Shown: positions 27,046 to 36,490 of the stretch, piece after piece | Position numbering within the stretch: position 1 is the stretch's first letter | Layout of the letters: every line of letters begins with the position of its first letter | NCBI GenBank assembly: GCA_964386005.1 | Contig: CAYLSB010000002.1 | Span: 62,001 to 126,000, forward strand | DNA: 64,000 nt | Direction of reading: 5' to 3' | DNA from: FEN-1350 sp964386005 | Lineage (GTDB): Bacteria; Planctomycetota; Phycisphaerae; Sedimentisphaerales; Anaerohalosphaeraceae | Notes under the pieces: model-generated | The model's input: the letters and a program-made list of their open reading frames with translations, nothing else | The model's database searches: none | What the model was told of the DNA's origin: nothing | Translations under genes and position numbers: made by a program

Positions 27046-27828
27046 ATGCTAAGGGCATTTTCCACAGCGGCGACCGGTATGGACGCCCAGCAGTTGATGA
27101 TCGATTCGATTGCCCACAATCTGGCCAACGTCAATACCAACGGATACAAGCGGTCGATGTTGAATTTTCAGGATCTGTTGTATATCAAAATGCGGGAAGC
27201 GGATCGGGAAGTCGCCAGCGGGATTACGGCCCCCAGCGGTCTGGAGATCGGCAGCGGGGTGCAGCCGGCATCGACCACGAAGGCGTTCGCCGTGGGCGAA
27301 TTGCAGCGGACGGACAACGATCTCGATATCGCGATTCAAGGGGACGGTTTCCTGGAGATCACGTTGCCCAGCGGAGAAAAGCGCTACACACGGGATGGTT
27401 CGCTTCAGAAGGATGCGGATGGACAATTGGTGACGGCCAGCGGATATGCGGTGAGCCCGTCGATTACGATTCCGGTGGATGCCATGTCGGTGGATATTGC
27501 GGGAGACGGGACGGTCAACGCCCAAACTCCCAGCGGCAATCAAGTGCTGGGGACGATCCAAACGTATCGATTTCAAAACCCGGCCGGTTTGAGTTCCGAG
27601 GGAGGGAATCTGTATCGTGAGACGGAGGCCAGCGGAACGGCGACGGCCGGAACTCCGGGGGAAGAGGGGTATGGAAGCATCCTGTCAAAGTACCTGGAAA
27701 AATCCAACGTGCAAATGGTTTCGGAATTGGTGAACCTGATCACCGCGCAGCGAGGTTATGAAATCAATTCGCGCTGTATCCGTGCGGGTGACAATATGCT
27801 CACACAGCTCAGCACACTGATCCGGTAA
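27046..27828 (+). CDS. flgG: Flagellar distal rod protein FlgG
   Basis: The 260-residue protein is a typical FlgG: starts MLRAFSTAATGMDAQQ, then IDSIAHNLANVNTNGYKRS, has DNDLDIAIQGDGFLEI and YTRDGSLQ near 105-125, and ends QRGYEINSRCIRAGDNMLTQLSTLIR-like, i.e. the standard FlgG C-terminus. FlgG forms the distal rod below the L and P rings. The gene is 19 bases after flgF and 11 before flgA. Confidence 0.97.
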   Translation: MLRAFSTAATGMDAQQLMIDSIAHNLANVNTNGYKRSMLNFQDLLYIKMREADREVASGITAPSGLEIGSGVQPASTTKAFAVGELQRTDNDLDIAIQGDGFLEITLPSGEKRYTRDGSLQKDADGQLVTASGYAVSPSITIPVDAMSVDIAGDGTVNAQTPSGNQVLGTIQTYRFQNPAGLSSEGGNLYRETEASGTATAGTPGEEGYGSILSKYLEKSNVQMVSELVNLITAQRGYEINSRCIRAGDNMLTQLSTLIR

Positions 27829-27839
27829 GAGGTGAGACG

Positions 27840-28850
27840 ATGAGACATCGGAACCTTGTTTATCATCGAATCGGTCGATGGCCAGGATGGATTGCGATCG
27901 AAGTTCTGATCCTCGTCGGCGGCGCATGGGGGCAACGCGACGGAATTCAAATCTATCTGTTTCGGGAAGCGGTGTTGGATACGGAAACCATCAGCATAGG
28001 GCAAGTGGGGATTGTTCGGGGCGATGTTGATCTGGCGGCTCGCGTCCAGCCGATGGGGTTGGGTCGGTTCACCGTGCCCGGCCAGCAGATTCTTCTGGAT
28101 CGACAAACGATTGTCAGTCGGATTGTGTCCAGCGGAGTTGATCCCGCATCGTTACAGATCAGCGGTGCCGATTCGGTTGTGATTCGACGAAACGACGAGC
28201 AGGTGTCTTCGGAACGGCTGGTTCGGGTGGCTGAAATTCTTCTCCAGTCGCAGATTCCCGTTCCGATGCGAATCAATCTGATTCGAACTCCCAAAGCCCT
28301 TGCCGTGGGCAAAACAAATGGGCCGGTGGATTTGAAACCCCGGCTGAGCGGCCCGATCAAGGGTGGATTGGCCCGCGTGATCGTGGAGGCGGTGGTCAAC
28401 GGGCATGTTGTCGGACAACAGGATTTGTTGTTTGGCGTCAAGTACAAACGTCGCAGGGCTGTGGCCGTGGATGATCTTCCTGCCGGGGTCGTATTGAATG
28501 ATGCGAATATCAGGATCGAAACGGTCGAATCGGGAGATCCCGAATCCGGCCATTGGGCGGCGCCGTTTGGAATGGTGACGCGGCAGCGGATCGGCAAAGG
28601 GCAAGAGATCGAATCGGAACGGACGGTGCCGATGGAAGCGCCGATCCTCATTAAGCGTCGGCAGACGGTGGTGGTTAAGCTGGAGACTTCCCGATTGTCG
28701 CTATCCTCTCTCGGAGAGGCACAGGATGAGGGCAAGGTGGGTGATTCGATTCCGGTGAAGATGGGAACGGCTCGGGATGCAAGGGTGATCAAAGGGAAAA
28801 TACAGCCGGACGGAACTGTGGAACCGTATTATGAAGGGATCAAATCATGA
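27840..28850 (+). CDS. flgA: P-ring assembly chaperone FlgA
   Basis: The 336-residue protein has a signal peptide (about 10-32, ending near GAWGQ), an N-terminal domain and a SAF/ChapFlgA domain (about 200-335) with RRAVAVDDLPAGVVLNDANI, IGKGQEI and the final strand KGKIQPDGTVEPY. FlgA is a periplasmic chaperone for the P-ring protein FlgI. It is longer than the 220 residues of enteric FlgA because of an extended N-terminal region. The stop overlaps the flgH start as ATGA. Confidence 0.9.
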   Translation: MRHRNLVYHRIGRWPGWIAIEVLILVGGAWGQRDGIQIYLFREAVLDTETISIGQVGIVRGDVDLAARVQPMGLGRFTVPGQQILLDRQTIVSRIVSSGVDPASLQISGADSVVIRRNDEQVSSERLVRVAEILLQSQIPVPMRINLIRTPKALAVGKTNGPVDLKPRLSGPIKGGLARVIVEAVVNGHVVGQQDLLFGVKYKRRRAVAVDDLPAGVVLNDANIRIETVESGDPESGHWAAPFGMVTRQRIGKGQEIESERTVPMEAPILIKRRQTVVVKLETSRLSLSSLGEAQDEGKVGDSIPVKMGTARDARVIKGKIQPDGTVEPYYEGIKS

Positions 28851-29461
28851 AGACGATACGATGGATTGGACTCATAGCGATAATCATTTTCCCCGTCTGC
28901 GAGGGCATGGCCGGCTCGATCTGGGCTAAAAAAAACGTGATGTCCAAGGGCTATTATGCGGACGACAAGGCGGGAAAAGTCGGCGATGTTCTCACCATCA
29001 TCATCAATGAAGACAGCAAAGTGGATAATAAGGTCGATCGAAACCTTAGCAAGACAACATCCAATTCGCTGGACTTTAATGGCGACAATGCCAAGATCGA
29101 TCATATCATTCCGTCAGTGCCCAGTCTGAAGTTTGAGGCGGAGTCCTCCAAATCGCTGAAAGGTAAGAGTGATTATAAAGATGAGAGGTCATTTGAAGAT
29201 CGCATCACCGTGATTGTGATCGATATCCACCCGAATGGGAACCTTGTGGTCATGGGGACTCGTGAACGCGAGGTGGGGGGGGACAAGCAAATCATTCAAG
29301 CCAGCGGAATCGTTCGGCCCAGTGATATCCTGTATTCCAATACCATTCGGAGCGATCAGGTGGCAAATTTCAAACTGATCTCCTTGAATGAAGGAGTGAC
29401 GAAAGCGTATAACGAACCGGGATGGCTGGGCAAGATCGTCGATTTTCTCTGGCCGTTCTGA
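28847..29461 (+). CDS. flgH: Flagellar L-ring protein FlgH
   Basis: The 204-residue protein has a signal sequence and then the FlgH pattern: GSIW near 23-26, KVGDVLTIIINED near 43-55, a central VIVIDIHPNGNLVVMG and the end IIQASGIVRPSDI...YNEPGWLGKI. FlgH builds the outer-membrane L ring and is normally a lipoprotein. Here the only Cys in the signal region (FPVC at residue 18) does not form a good lipobox, and a signal-peptidase I site after EGMAG is as likely. It overlaps flgA by four bases and touches flgI as TGATG. Confidence 0.93.
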   Translation: MKTIRWIGLIAIIIFPVCEGMAGSIWAKKNVMSKGYYADDKAGKVGDVLTIIINEDSKVDNKVDRNLSKTTSNSLDFNGDNAKIDHIIPSVPSLKFEAESSKSLKGKSDYKDERSFEDRITVIVIDIHPNGNLVVMGTREREVGGDKQIIQASGIVRPSDILYSNTIRSDQVANFKLISLNEGVTKAYNEPGWLGKIVDFLWPF

Positions 29462-29478
29462 TGGGATGGGAAACGAAA

Positions 29479-30600
29479 ATGGACCGCATACAACGGATCA
29501 TCTGTCTCGTTGGCCTGTTGATTCTGAATGCCGGAATCCTCCATGCGGCACGGATCAAGGATATCACCTGGATCAAAGGCGTACGAGGGAACCACTTGAG
29601 CGGAATGGGTCTGGTTGTGGGTCTTGCGGGGACGGGTGATTCGACGTTGTCCAGCGCCCAGGCAATGGCCAGCCTGCTTCGCCGGCAGGATGGATTAACA
29701 TTTCCTCCCGCGATGCTGGCCAGCGGAAATATGGCTCAGGTGATGGTGACGGCTGAATTGGGACCCTGGGACCAGGAAGGTTCCCCGATTGATATTGATG
29801 TGTCAGCATTTGGAAATACCAAAAGTCTGCAAGGCGGGATTCTTCTGCCGACGGAACTGAAGGGAGCGGATGGACAGGTGTATGCGGTGACCCGGGCCGG
29901 GGCCATCTCTACGGCGTCGTGGACGGTGGAAGGCCAGACCGGCAGCAAGGTGGCCAAGAATCATTCGACGGTCGGTCGCATTCCGAATGGGGCCTATGTG
30001 GAGCGAGCGGAACAGGCAACCCTGATCGAGGTGATCGGGGGACGGCAGGTTGTAACTCTCTTGCTAAAACATCCGGATTTGACGACCGCACAAGGGATCG
30101 AGGATGAGATCAATTCGATAGCGAGCGGTTCGGCCGTCGTAACCGGTCCCGGAGCGGTCCAAATCGTCATTCCCAAAGACGTACCGGCGGGAGAAGAATT
30201 AAAATATATTGGGAAAATAATGACGGTAAACGTCGAGGTGGATCTCTCGGCGAAGGTCGTCATCAACGAGAAAACGGGGACGATCGTAGCTGGGGGAAAC
30301 GTGGGGATATCCGAAGTGGCGATTTCTCAGGGTAGTCTTGTTATCAAGATTAAGGAACAGCAGTTTGTCTCCCAGCCGACGGCGCCGTTTACGGAAAGCG
30401 CGACGACGGCCGTTGTGCAGGATACATCCATCTCCGTCGAAGAACAGGAAGGGCATTTGATTCGGATTCCCAAGGTGGTTTCCGTATCCGAATTGGTCGA
30501 AGCTCTGAACGCGATTGGCGCGACGCCACGGGATTTGATTGCGATTTTCAACGCCCTTCATGAGGCGGGGGCGTTACAAGCCGAATTGATAACCATGTAG
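29479..30600 (+). CDS. flgI: Flagellar P-ring protein FlgI
   Basis: The 373-residue protein has a clear signal peptide (MDRIQRIICLVGLLILNA, cut near LHAA) and the FlgI body: RIKDITWIKGVRGNHLSGMG, GLAGTGDS, IDVSAFGNTKSLQGGILLPT-type segments, ISVEEQEGHL and the C-terminal VSELVEALNAIGATPRDLIAI. FlgI polymerises as the periplasmic P ring. Another in-frame ATG at 29461 overlaps the flgH stop by one base and would add six residues; I prefer 29479 because GGGAA lies at the right distance. Confidence 0.95.
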   Translation: MDRIQRIICLVGLLILNAGILHAARIKDITWIKGVRGNHLSGMGLVVGLAGTGDSTLSSAQAMASLLRRQDGLTFPPAMLASGNMAQVMVTAELGPWDQEGSPIDIDVSAFGNTKSLQGGILLPTELKGADGQVYAVTRAGAISTASWTVEGQTGSKVAKNHSTVGRIPNGAYVERAEQATLIEVIGGRQVVTLLLKHPDLTTAQGIEDEINSIASGSAVVTGPGAVQIVIPKDVPAGEELKYIGKIMTVNVEVDLSAKVVINEKTGTIVAGGNVGISEVAISQGSLVIKIKEQQFVSQPTAPFTESATTAVVQDTSISVEEQEGHLIRIPKVVSVSELVEALNAIGATPRDLIAIFNALHEAGALQAELITM

Positions 30601-30623
30601 AGATACGCATCGAGGAGCGATCC

Positions 30624-30992
30624 ATGGATATACCTTCACTTCAGATGGACCCGGCCATTCTTCCGATGGAGCCGATTGGAGCGACCGGGGTTTCCGGCCA
30701 GGAAAACCGGGCGCAAGAGAAACTCCAAAAGGCGGCGCGGGATTTTGAAGCCGTGTTTCTGCATCAGGTATTGAACGTGATGAAGGACAGCGTTCCGGAT
30801 GAGGAGTCCGACGATTCGACGGGCGAACAAATTCAGGGGATGTACTGGTCGTTCATGGCCCAGGCGATTGGAGATGAGGGCGGGCTGGGATTATGGAAAG
30901 ATATTCATTCGGCCATTCTGGGTCAACGGACGGAATATGAGAGATTGGATAACCAATCCACAGACAAATGCGTACTGGATGAGACGATATGA
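30624..30992 (+). CDS. flgJ: FlgJ-like rod-binding protein without muramidase domain
   Basis: The 122-residue protein carries only the N-terminal rod-binding domain of FlgJ: KAARDFEAVFLHQVLNVMKDS near 37-57 and YWSFMAQAIGDEGGLGLW near 75-93. This is the cap that supports rod assembly. The glucosaminidase domain found in enteric FlgJ is missing, as is usual outside gamma- and beta-proteobacteria, so another enzyme must open the peptidoglycan. GAGGAG precedes the ATG. The stop overlaps the next start by four bases. Confidence 0.92.
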   Translation: MDIPSLQMDPAILPMEPIGATGVSGQENRAQEKLQKAARDFEAVFLHQVLNVMKDSVPDEESDDSTGEQIQGMYWSFMAQAIGDEGGLGLWKDIHSAILGQRTEYERLDNQSTDKCVLDETI

Positions 30993-31510
30993 AAACGACA
31001 ATGGATCAACCGGATGATGATTTGCTCCGAGAACTTCTGGATGTGTTGGATTGTGAACAAATTCGGATGGAGCATACGTTACGTGATTTGGATCGATTGC
31101 GAGCGGCGATGATCAAACGGGATGAGGGTACGCTGGATGAATTGTTCCGCGATGCGCAGCGCCGTCAAGTTGCTTCGATTCAACTGGATCAACGGCGAGA
31201 GGATGTTCGTTGCCGGTTGGCGGAACAGATCGGGGTGGAAACGGACCGGATGAATCTGACCCGTCTGGTGCGGGGTCTTTCCAAGGAATGGAAGGAATCG
31301 GTCAAATCTCGCCAGGACAAACTTCGGGGATTGGCGAGATTGTTGAAGATGGAGCACCGCCTGACGGCTTTGCTGCTGGCGGATTGTTCGAGACTGAATC
31401 GCGCCTTGCTTGGCGCGATGCTGGGTTGCGGCGGGGAAGCGGTGGTCTATAATTCTCAGGGCCGATCGAATTGGGAGTTGAAGGATCAGTTGGTTAGCAT
31501 TCAGATGTAA
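30989..31510 (+). CDS. flgN: FlgN-like export chaperone for hook-filament junction proteins
   Basis: The 173-residue, all-helical protein has the FlgN pattern: an N-terminal LLDVLDCEQIRMEHTL helix, a long charged middle (RREDVRCRLAEQIGVE) and a C-terminal helix, and it is encoded right before flgK and flgL, its usual clients. FlgN keeps FlgK and FlgL export-competent in the cytosol. Sequence identity in this family is low, so the call rests on size, helix pattern and position. A second ATG at 31001 is possible. Confidence 0.75.
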   Translation: MKTTMDQPDDDLLRELLDVLDCEQIRMEHTLRDLDRLRAAMIKRDEGTLDELFRDAQRRQVASIQLDQRREDVRCRLAEQIGVETDRMNLTRLVRGLSKEWKESVKSRQDKLRGLARLLKMEHRLTALLLADCSRLNRALLGAMLGCGGEAVVYNSQGRSNWELKDQLVSIQM

Positions 31511-31542
31511 CGGGTCGGTCACCCAGTCGATGGAGACGAACG

Positions 31543-33570
31543 ATGGCCGGATATGAAATTGGAATCAGCGGATTGCATGCCGCTCAGTTGGCGCTGGATA
31601 TCGTGGGAAACAATCTTGCCAACGGAGCCACGGAAGGATATCACCGCCAGAGCATCGACCTCCGGCCGGTCGCGGATGTATTCACGGCGGGTCATCATAT
31701 CGGACAAGGAGTCAGCGTGGCGGGAATCCAGCGAATGATCGATAAACTGCTGGATGGAGAAATCGTCAGCCAGGAATCCTCCATGGCGCAAATCCAGAAA
31801 GAATTGGAAGCCCTGACCACCATGGAAAGCGCGTTTGCCGAACTGACCACTTCCGCCCTGAGTTCCGCGATGGATGATTTTTTTAATTCCATACACGAAC
31901 TGGCCTCCAATCCGTCGGATGTGAATCTGCAGAGTCTGGTGGTTTCGGGCGCCGAAACCCTGGCGAATCAGTTGCGGAACCTGGCGGCCGTAGTGACGGA
32001 TTTGGAAGATCAGACCTATTCCGAGGCGCGAGACACCATTGAAGATGTGAACATGACGACGATGCAAATCGCGGAATTGAATAAGCGCATCGCGTCTCTG
32101 GGAGTCCGCGGCCAGGAAACCAATAACCTGCAGGATCAACGGGATCAATTGATCACCAAACTCAGCCAGATGATTGGAATCAAGACGTATCGGAGAGAAT
32201 ACGACGTGGTGGATGTGGTTGTGGGGGATACCACAGTGGTGTTGGGATCCCATTATTCACGCCTGGGTATCGGTCTGGTGGCGAACAACGGTGAATACGA
32301 CCTGGCGGTTACCCCCGAAGGGCAGGTTGCCTATGATACAAAGCTGAGCGGGGGACGGATCGGGGGGCTGATTTCTCTTCGGAACGTCATCATCCGGGAA
32401 ATCAGCAATCAGTTGGATTCCTTGGCTGAAACGATCATCCGCAAGACGAATGATTTGCATGTTCAGGGTGTTGGTTCTGCGGGGTCATTCCAGCGATTGT
32501 ATGGATGGACAATGACCGAATCGGATGTGGACGCATTTGTTCCACCGGTGGTCGATGGGGCGATCCATCTGCGGTTGACGTCGCCCCTCGGCGGGGTTAC
32601 GCGACATACGATCACCATTGATGCGGATACATCCACCTTAGCGAGCGTGGCGGCGGATATTGCGGCAATCCCCGGCTTGGATTTGAATACCGGGGTGAAT
32701 GCCGGCCGGTTGCAGATCGTGGCCAATCCCGGGTATTCATTTGATTTTCTTCCGGGGGCACTGGCTCTTCCGAGCGGTTTTCCGTCCGGCCCTCTTGCCG
32801 GCTCCGGTCCGGCTCCGGAACAGCAACCGCCGAAGATTCAGATTCGAGGAAATTACACCGGAGATTCGAATCAAACCTACACATGTACCGTGGCTACGAC
32901 TCCTCCGGGAGGGACGCAGGCCGTCGGAAATGGCATAATGGAATTGGAAGTGCGGGATGGATCCGGGATCACCGTGGCTAAAATTAATATTGGTTCCGGT
33001 TATGTTCCCGGGACCGTCGTTGGAGTGAATGAGGGAATCAAAATTGTTCTGAACACAAACGGGTCCAGCCCCGGATATCTGAATGATGGAGAGGTATTTG
33101 AAATTGAGGCGTTATCCGATTCGGATACATCGGGATTTCTTTCGGCGGTAGGAATCAATTGCTTCTTTTCCGGGGTTGATGCCACATCCATTGCCATCTC
33201 CGAGGATATCCATGAGAGCGGCACACGAATTGCGGTATCACGAAGCGTGGAAATGACCGACAGTGAAAACGCCCTGGCCATGGCTGAAATCGGCGATATC
33301 TCGTATAGTGAGCTGAACAGCCTTTCACCCAAGTCGTTTTACCGGGCTCTGGCGACCGATGTCGGCAATCAAATATCCGTTTTGAAAATCCGACAGGAAA
33401 ATACCCAGGGGGTCTGGCGGAATTTAAGCGAACAACGATCTCAAGTCAGCGGTGTGGATATGAACGATGAAGCCGCCAAGATGTTACTGTATGAACGAAT
33501 GTTTCAAGCGATGGCGAAATACATGAGTACCGTATCGAAAACGCTGGATGCCGTACTGGCACTGGGCTAA
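31543..33570 (+). CDS. flgK: Hook-filament junction protein 1, FlgK
   Basis: The 675-residue protein starts with the FlgK signature YEIGISGLHAAQLALDIVGNNLANGATEGYHRQ (residues 3-35, quoted in part: GISGLHAAQLALD and NNLANGATEGY) and ends with the typical EAAKMLLYERMFQAMAKYMS coil. The middle holds enlarged surface domains (about 300-540) that are not strongly conserved. FlgK joins the hook to the filament together with FlgL. The gene is 32 bases after flgN and 35 before flgL. Confidence 0.95.
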   Translation: MAGYEIGISGLHAAQLALDIVGNNLANGATEGYHRQSIDLRPVADVFTAGHHIGQGVSVAGIQRMIDKLLDGEIVSQESSMAQIQKELEALTTMESAFAELTTSALSSAMDDFFNSIHELASNPSDVNLQSLVVSGAETLANQLRNLAAVVTDLEDQTYSEARDTIEDVNMTTMQIAELNKRIASLGVRGQETNNLQDQRDQLITKLSQMIGIKTYRREYDVVDVVVGDTTVVLGSHYSRLGIGLVANNGEYDLAVTPEGQVAYDTKLSGGRIGGLISLRNVIIREISNQLDSLAETIIRKTNDLHVQGVGSAGSFQRLYGWTMTESDVDAFVPPVVDGAIHLRLTSPLGGVTRHTITIDADTSTLASVAADIAAIPGLDLNTGVNAGRLQIVANPGYSFDFLPGALALPSGFPSGPLAGSGPAPEQQPPKIQIRGNYTGDSNQTYTCTVATTPPGGTQAVGNGIMELEVRDGSGITVAKINIGSGYVPGTVVGVNEGIKIVLNTNGSSPGYLNDGEVFEIEALSDSDTSGFLSAVGINCFFSGVDATSIAISEDIHESGTRIAVSRSVEMTDSENALAMAEIGDISYSELNSLSPKSFYRALATDVGNQISVLKIRQENTQGVWRNLSEQRSQVSGVDMNDEAAKMLLYERMFQAMAKYMSTVSKTLDAVLALG

Positions 33571-33605
33571 ACAAGGCGATCGAAGCGGCCTGAAACGAGG
33601 TAACG

Positions 33606-34802
33606 ATGGGTTATTCACTTGAAGCGATCTACAACAGCGTCAGTTGGGCGATTTCCAGCCACACGCGAAAGCTATCCAATTTGCAGGAGCAGGCCTCCAG
33701 CGGTCAGGAGATCAACCGGCCGTCTGACAATCCGTATGACGCCAACCGTATCCTGACGCTTCGAACCGAAAGCCGGGCGATGGAACGGTATATTAATTCG
33801 GTCACGGAGGTGATAAATGTCCTGGATTTCAGCTCATCCGTGGTCCAGCAGATGACCGGGGAAAGCGGTTTGGGCGGAGCCAGGGCATCGCTGACATCCG
33901 CGTTAACGCCGATCTATTCCGATCCGAACGTTCGAAAACAAAAAGCCGAGGAAATCAACGAGATTTTGGAAGAAATGGTTTCGCTGGCCAACAAGCAACG
34001 AATGGGAGTCCGGTTGTTTGGAGGGGCCAAGAGTGATTCGGATCCCTATATATTGGAGAGAGACGGGAATGGGTACATTACCCGTGTGGTTTATCGGGGA
34101 AGCACGGAGGAACGAGATATTGTTGTGGCCCCCGGCGTCGAAACATCCTTTGTGCTGGTGGGAGACGAACTGTTCCGGGCCGATAATGCCGAGACGCCCG
34201 TATGTTATGGATCCACCGGCGCTATGGCCGGGACAGGCACCTCCAGTGTACGGGGGGACGTGATTCTCGATATTTCTGGCGGTCCCGGCGCTTGGATTCT
34301 CTCGATAGATGGAGGGACCACAACGGTAACCGCCACCGGAGCCGAGACCAATCTGGCTGTTGTTAACGGAGTCACAGGGGAAGTCCTCTATGTGGATATG
34401 ACCGGTGTTACGCAAGCCGGAAGAGAATATATCCGAGTTCCGGGAACCTATGATGTGTTCAATGTATTGATCCATTGCCGTGATTTGCTGAATAACACGG
34501 AGAATTTATCTCAAGAACAATGGGATCAGGTCATGCGGGCGACCGTGGATGAGATGGCGCTGGTCGAGCAGAAACTGGTCCGTGCTTATCCCCTCATCGG
34601 GGGGCGACTGGATACGCTGACGAATCTCAAGAGAAGTCTGGAAGACATCAAAATGAATGCGGATGAAGAGATCAGCGCCCGCCAGGATGCGGATATCACT
34701 CAGGTGGCGGTCGATTTGGCCCGCTATGAAGTCCTGTACGAAATGTCGCTTCAGGTGGCGGCCAAGATGTTTTCCATGTCGCTGATGGATTTCATTACGT
34801 GA
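33606..34802 (+). CDS. flgL: Hook-filament junction protein 3, FlgL
   Basis: The 398-residue protein is flagellin-like at both ends: LSNLQEQASSGQEINRPSDNPYDA near 20-44 (in part) and a C-terminal coil ending ARYEVLYEMSLQVAAKMFSMSLMDFI. The position after flgK and the FlgL-type ends set it apart from a flagellin. It is the last recognisable structural flagellar gene of the operon. In many bacteria fliW-csrA-fliC would follow; here a TPR-glycosyltransferase starts 25 bases later. Confidence 0.93.
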   Translation: MGYSLEAIYNSVSWAISSHTRKLSNLQEQASSGQEINRPSDNPYDANRILTLRTESRAMERYINSVTEVINVLDFSSSVVQQMTGESGLGGARASLTSALTPIYSDPNVRKQKAEEINEILEEMVSLANKQRMGVRLFGGAKSDSDPYILERDGNGYITRVVYRGSTEERDIVVAPGVETSFVLVGDELFRADNAETPVCYGSTGAMAGTGTSSVRGDVILDISGGPGAWILSIDGGTTTVTATGAETNLAVVNGVTGEVLYVDMTGVTQAGREYIRVPGTYDVFNVLIHCRDLLNNTENLSQEQWDQVMRATVDEMALVEQKLVRAYPLIGGRLDTLTNLKRSLEDIKMNADEEISARQDADITQVAVDLARYEVLYEMSLQVAAKMFSMSLMDFIT

Positions 34803-34827
34803 AGACGGTTGGGATGGCGGACGAAGA

Positions 34828-36249
34828 ATGGCCGTGGTAACGAATTCGAATCGGCGGGAATCGGCCTGGATTGAAACGGAGCATACCGAACAGGCCGTAA
34901 TCCGATTTCACGAATACCTGCGGAATCATCCGGATGATGCGAAGGCATGGAATGACGCGGGAACCGTCCTGTGCCGTCTGGGACGGAATCACGATGCCCT
35001 GGCCTGCCTGGAGCGGGCGCGAGATTTGTCGGAAGAAGAGGAGATCGGCCGGAATTTGATTCGCGTTTCGCTGGAAGCCGGCCATATCATTCGGGCGAGA
35101 GAATTCATGAGGGAATTGCATCAGGCCGGAAACCTGGAACCGGTTTGGATCCAGGAACTGGCCGACTCATGGCTTGACAGGGGGAATCCGTCCGTTGCGA
35201 TGGAAGCCGTTCTAACCGCTCAGGAACTTTTTCCGGATTGTCATGAACTTCAAAACGTGGCGGACAGAATCCGATCCGTACGGGCAAGAATCGCTTTTTT
35301 TTGCGGGGGGGATGGGCCGACATTTCTGCGGAACATATTGGACTATACCCGTCAACGATATCCAGTCCGGGAATTCGAAGGCACGACCGTTCCCCAGGTA
35401 CGGCAATTGATGGACTGGAGCGATATTGCATGGTTCGAATGGTGTACGGATTTGGCGGAAATTGGCAGTCGGTTCTCCAGGGTCAGCCGTAATATCATTC
35501 GTCTGCATCGTTATGAAGCGTATCTGGACTGGCCACGGCGAGTCAACTGGGATACGGTGGATACATTGATTACGGTCGGCAATCGTTATGTTCATGAGGC
35601 GTTGTTTGCCCAGGTTCCCGACCTGGCTCAACGGACCCGTATCGAAACCATCCCCAATGGAGTGGATGTGGATCGGATTCGGTTTCACAGGCGCCGTGCC
35701 GGAAAAAAATTGGCATTTGTGGGTAATTATCGACTGGTGAAGAATCCGATGTTGTTACTCCAATGCATGGCGGAACTGCATCGCCGCAATCCGTCCTACC
35801 ATCTCTATATCGCCGGCAAAGTCCAGGATACCTCGCTCGAACAATATGTGCGGCATATGGTCCGGACGTTGGAGCTTGATTCGGTGATTCATTTTGATGG
35901 ATGGCAGGAGGATATTCAAACCTGGTTGGCCGACAAGAATTTCATCGTATGTACCAGCGTGATTGAGAGCCAGGGGATGGGAATCCTGGAAGCCATGGCG
36001 GGAGGGATCAGGCCGGTGGTTCATCACTTTCCGGGTGCCCGGGAAACGTTTGGATCCGAATGGCTTTTTACCACACCGCACGAATTCTGCGATCAGATTC
36101 TCTCCCCGGAGTACCAGTCATCGCGGTACCGGGCCTTTGTTGAAAGCCGATATTCCTTGTCCGAACAATTACAACGGATCGGACAAGTTCTCCTCGAAAT
36201 GGAAAATGGCCTTCCCTCATTGAAAACCACGCTTTCTCCCGTCTCGTAG
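34828..36249 (+). CDS. TPR-glycosyltransferase fusion (GT4-like)
   Basis: The 473-residue protein joins an N-terminal TPR region (about 25-150, with FHEYLRNHPDDAKAWNDAG) to a GT-B glycosyltransferase (about 155-470). The second half has the GT4 sequence LAFVGNYRLVKNPMLLLQ near 292 and the Ex7E donor-site motif ESQGMGILEAMAGG near 379. GT4 enzymes transfer a sugar from a nucleotide donor, retaining the anomer. TPR parts often hold the protein substrate, as in flagellin O-glycosylation, and the gene follows flgL by 25 bases, which supports that idea. Substrate and acceptor are inference. Confidence 0.8.
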   Translation: MAVVTNSNRRESAWIETEHTEQAVIRFHEYLRNHPDDAKAWNDAGTVLCRLGRNHDALACLERARDLSEEEEIGRNLIRVSLEAGHIIRAREFMRELHQAGNLEPVWIQELADSWLDRGNPSVAMEAVLTAQELFPDCHELQNVADRIRSVRARIAFFCGGDGPTFLRNILDYTRQRYPVREFEGTTVPQVRQLMDWSDIAWFEWCTDLAEIGSRFSRVSRNIIRLHRYEAYLDWPRRVNWDTVDTLITVGNRYVHEALFAQVPDLAQRTRIETIPNGVDVDRIRFHRRRAGKKLAFVGNYRLVKNPMLLLQCMAELHRRNPSYHLYIAGKVQDTSLEQYVRHMVRTLELDSVIHFDGWQEDIQTWLADKNFIVCTSVIESQGMGILEAMAGGIRPVVHHFPGARETFGSEWLFTTPHEFCDQILSPEYQSSRYRAFVESRYSLSEQLQRIGQVLLEMENGLPSLKTTLSPVS

Positions 36250-36333
36250 GCCGTGGTACATACCCCATACGATTTTCTCGGGTGTCTGAATATTATACAT
36301 AGGGAATGATATTGTCGGGGAAATGGAGAATTT

Positions 36334-36345
36334 TGAGATATCTCA
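36334..36345. repeat. Palindrome TGAGATATCTCA
   Basis: A perfect 12-bp palindrome in an AT-rich context lies just upstream of the weak sigma-54-like element at 36361. It could bind a dimeric regulator. It lacks a T-run, so it is not a good terminator. Confidence 0.35.
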
Positions 36346-36360
36346 TTTCATTCTTTTCTC

Positions 36361-36376
36361 CGGTACGGGAATTGCA
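36361..36376 (+). promoter_or_regulatory. Weak sigma-54-like promoter before the second TPR-GT gene
   Basis: CGGTAC-GGGAA-TTGCA keeps the GG-N10-GC spacing, the AC of the -24 box and a perfect -12 box, with two changes in the -24 box. Predicted start near 36387, about 100 bases before ATG 36491. Weaker than the sites at 20750, 22762 and 42860. Confidence 0.55.
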
Positions 36377-36490
36377 CATGATACCGACGATAGAGAATAT
36401 CGTTCAAAACGGGAAATACAGACGACGGATATTCGATGACGATCTTCGTGAAAATGCCTTCGGATGACGCTGATTGACAGGAGACACGCT

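Larger units (their letters stand above)
36250..36490. other. Control region before the second TPR-GT gene
   Basis: No gene is seen. The region holds a perfect 12-bp palindrome TGAGATATCTCA (36334-36345) and a sigma-54-like element (36361-36376). AGGAG at 36478-36482 is the ribosome site for ATG 36491. Confidence 0.6.
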
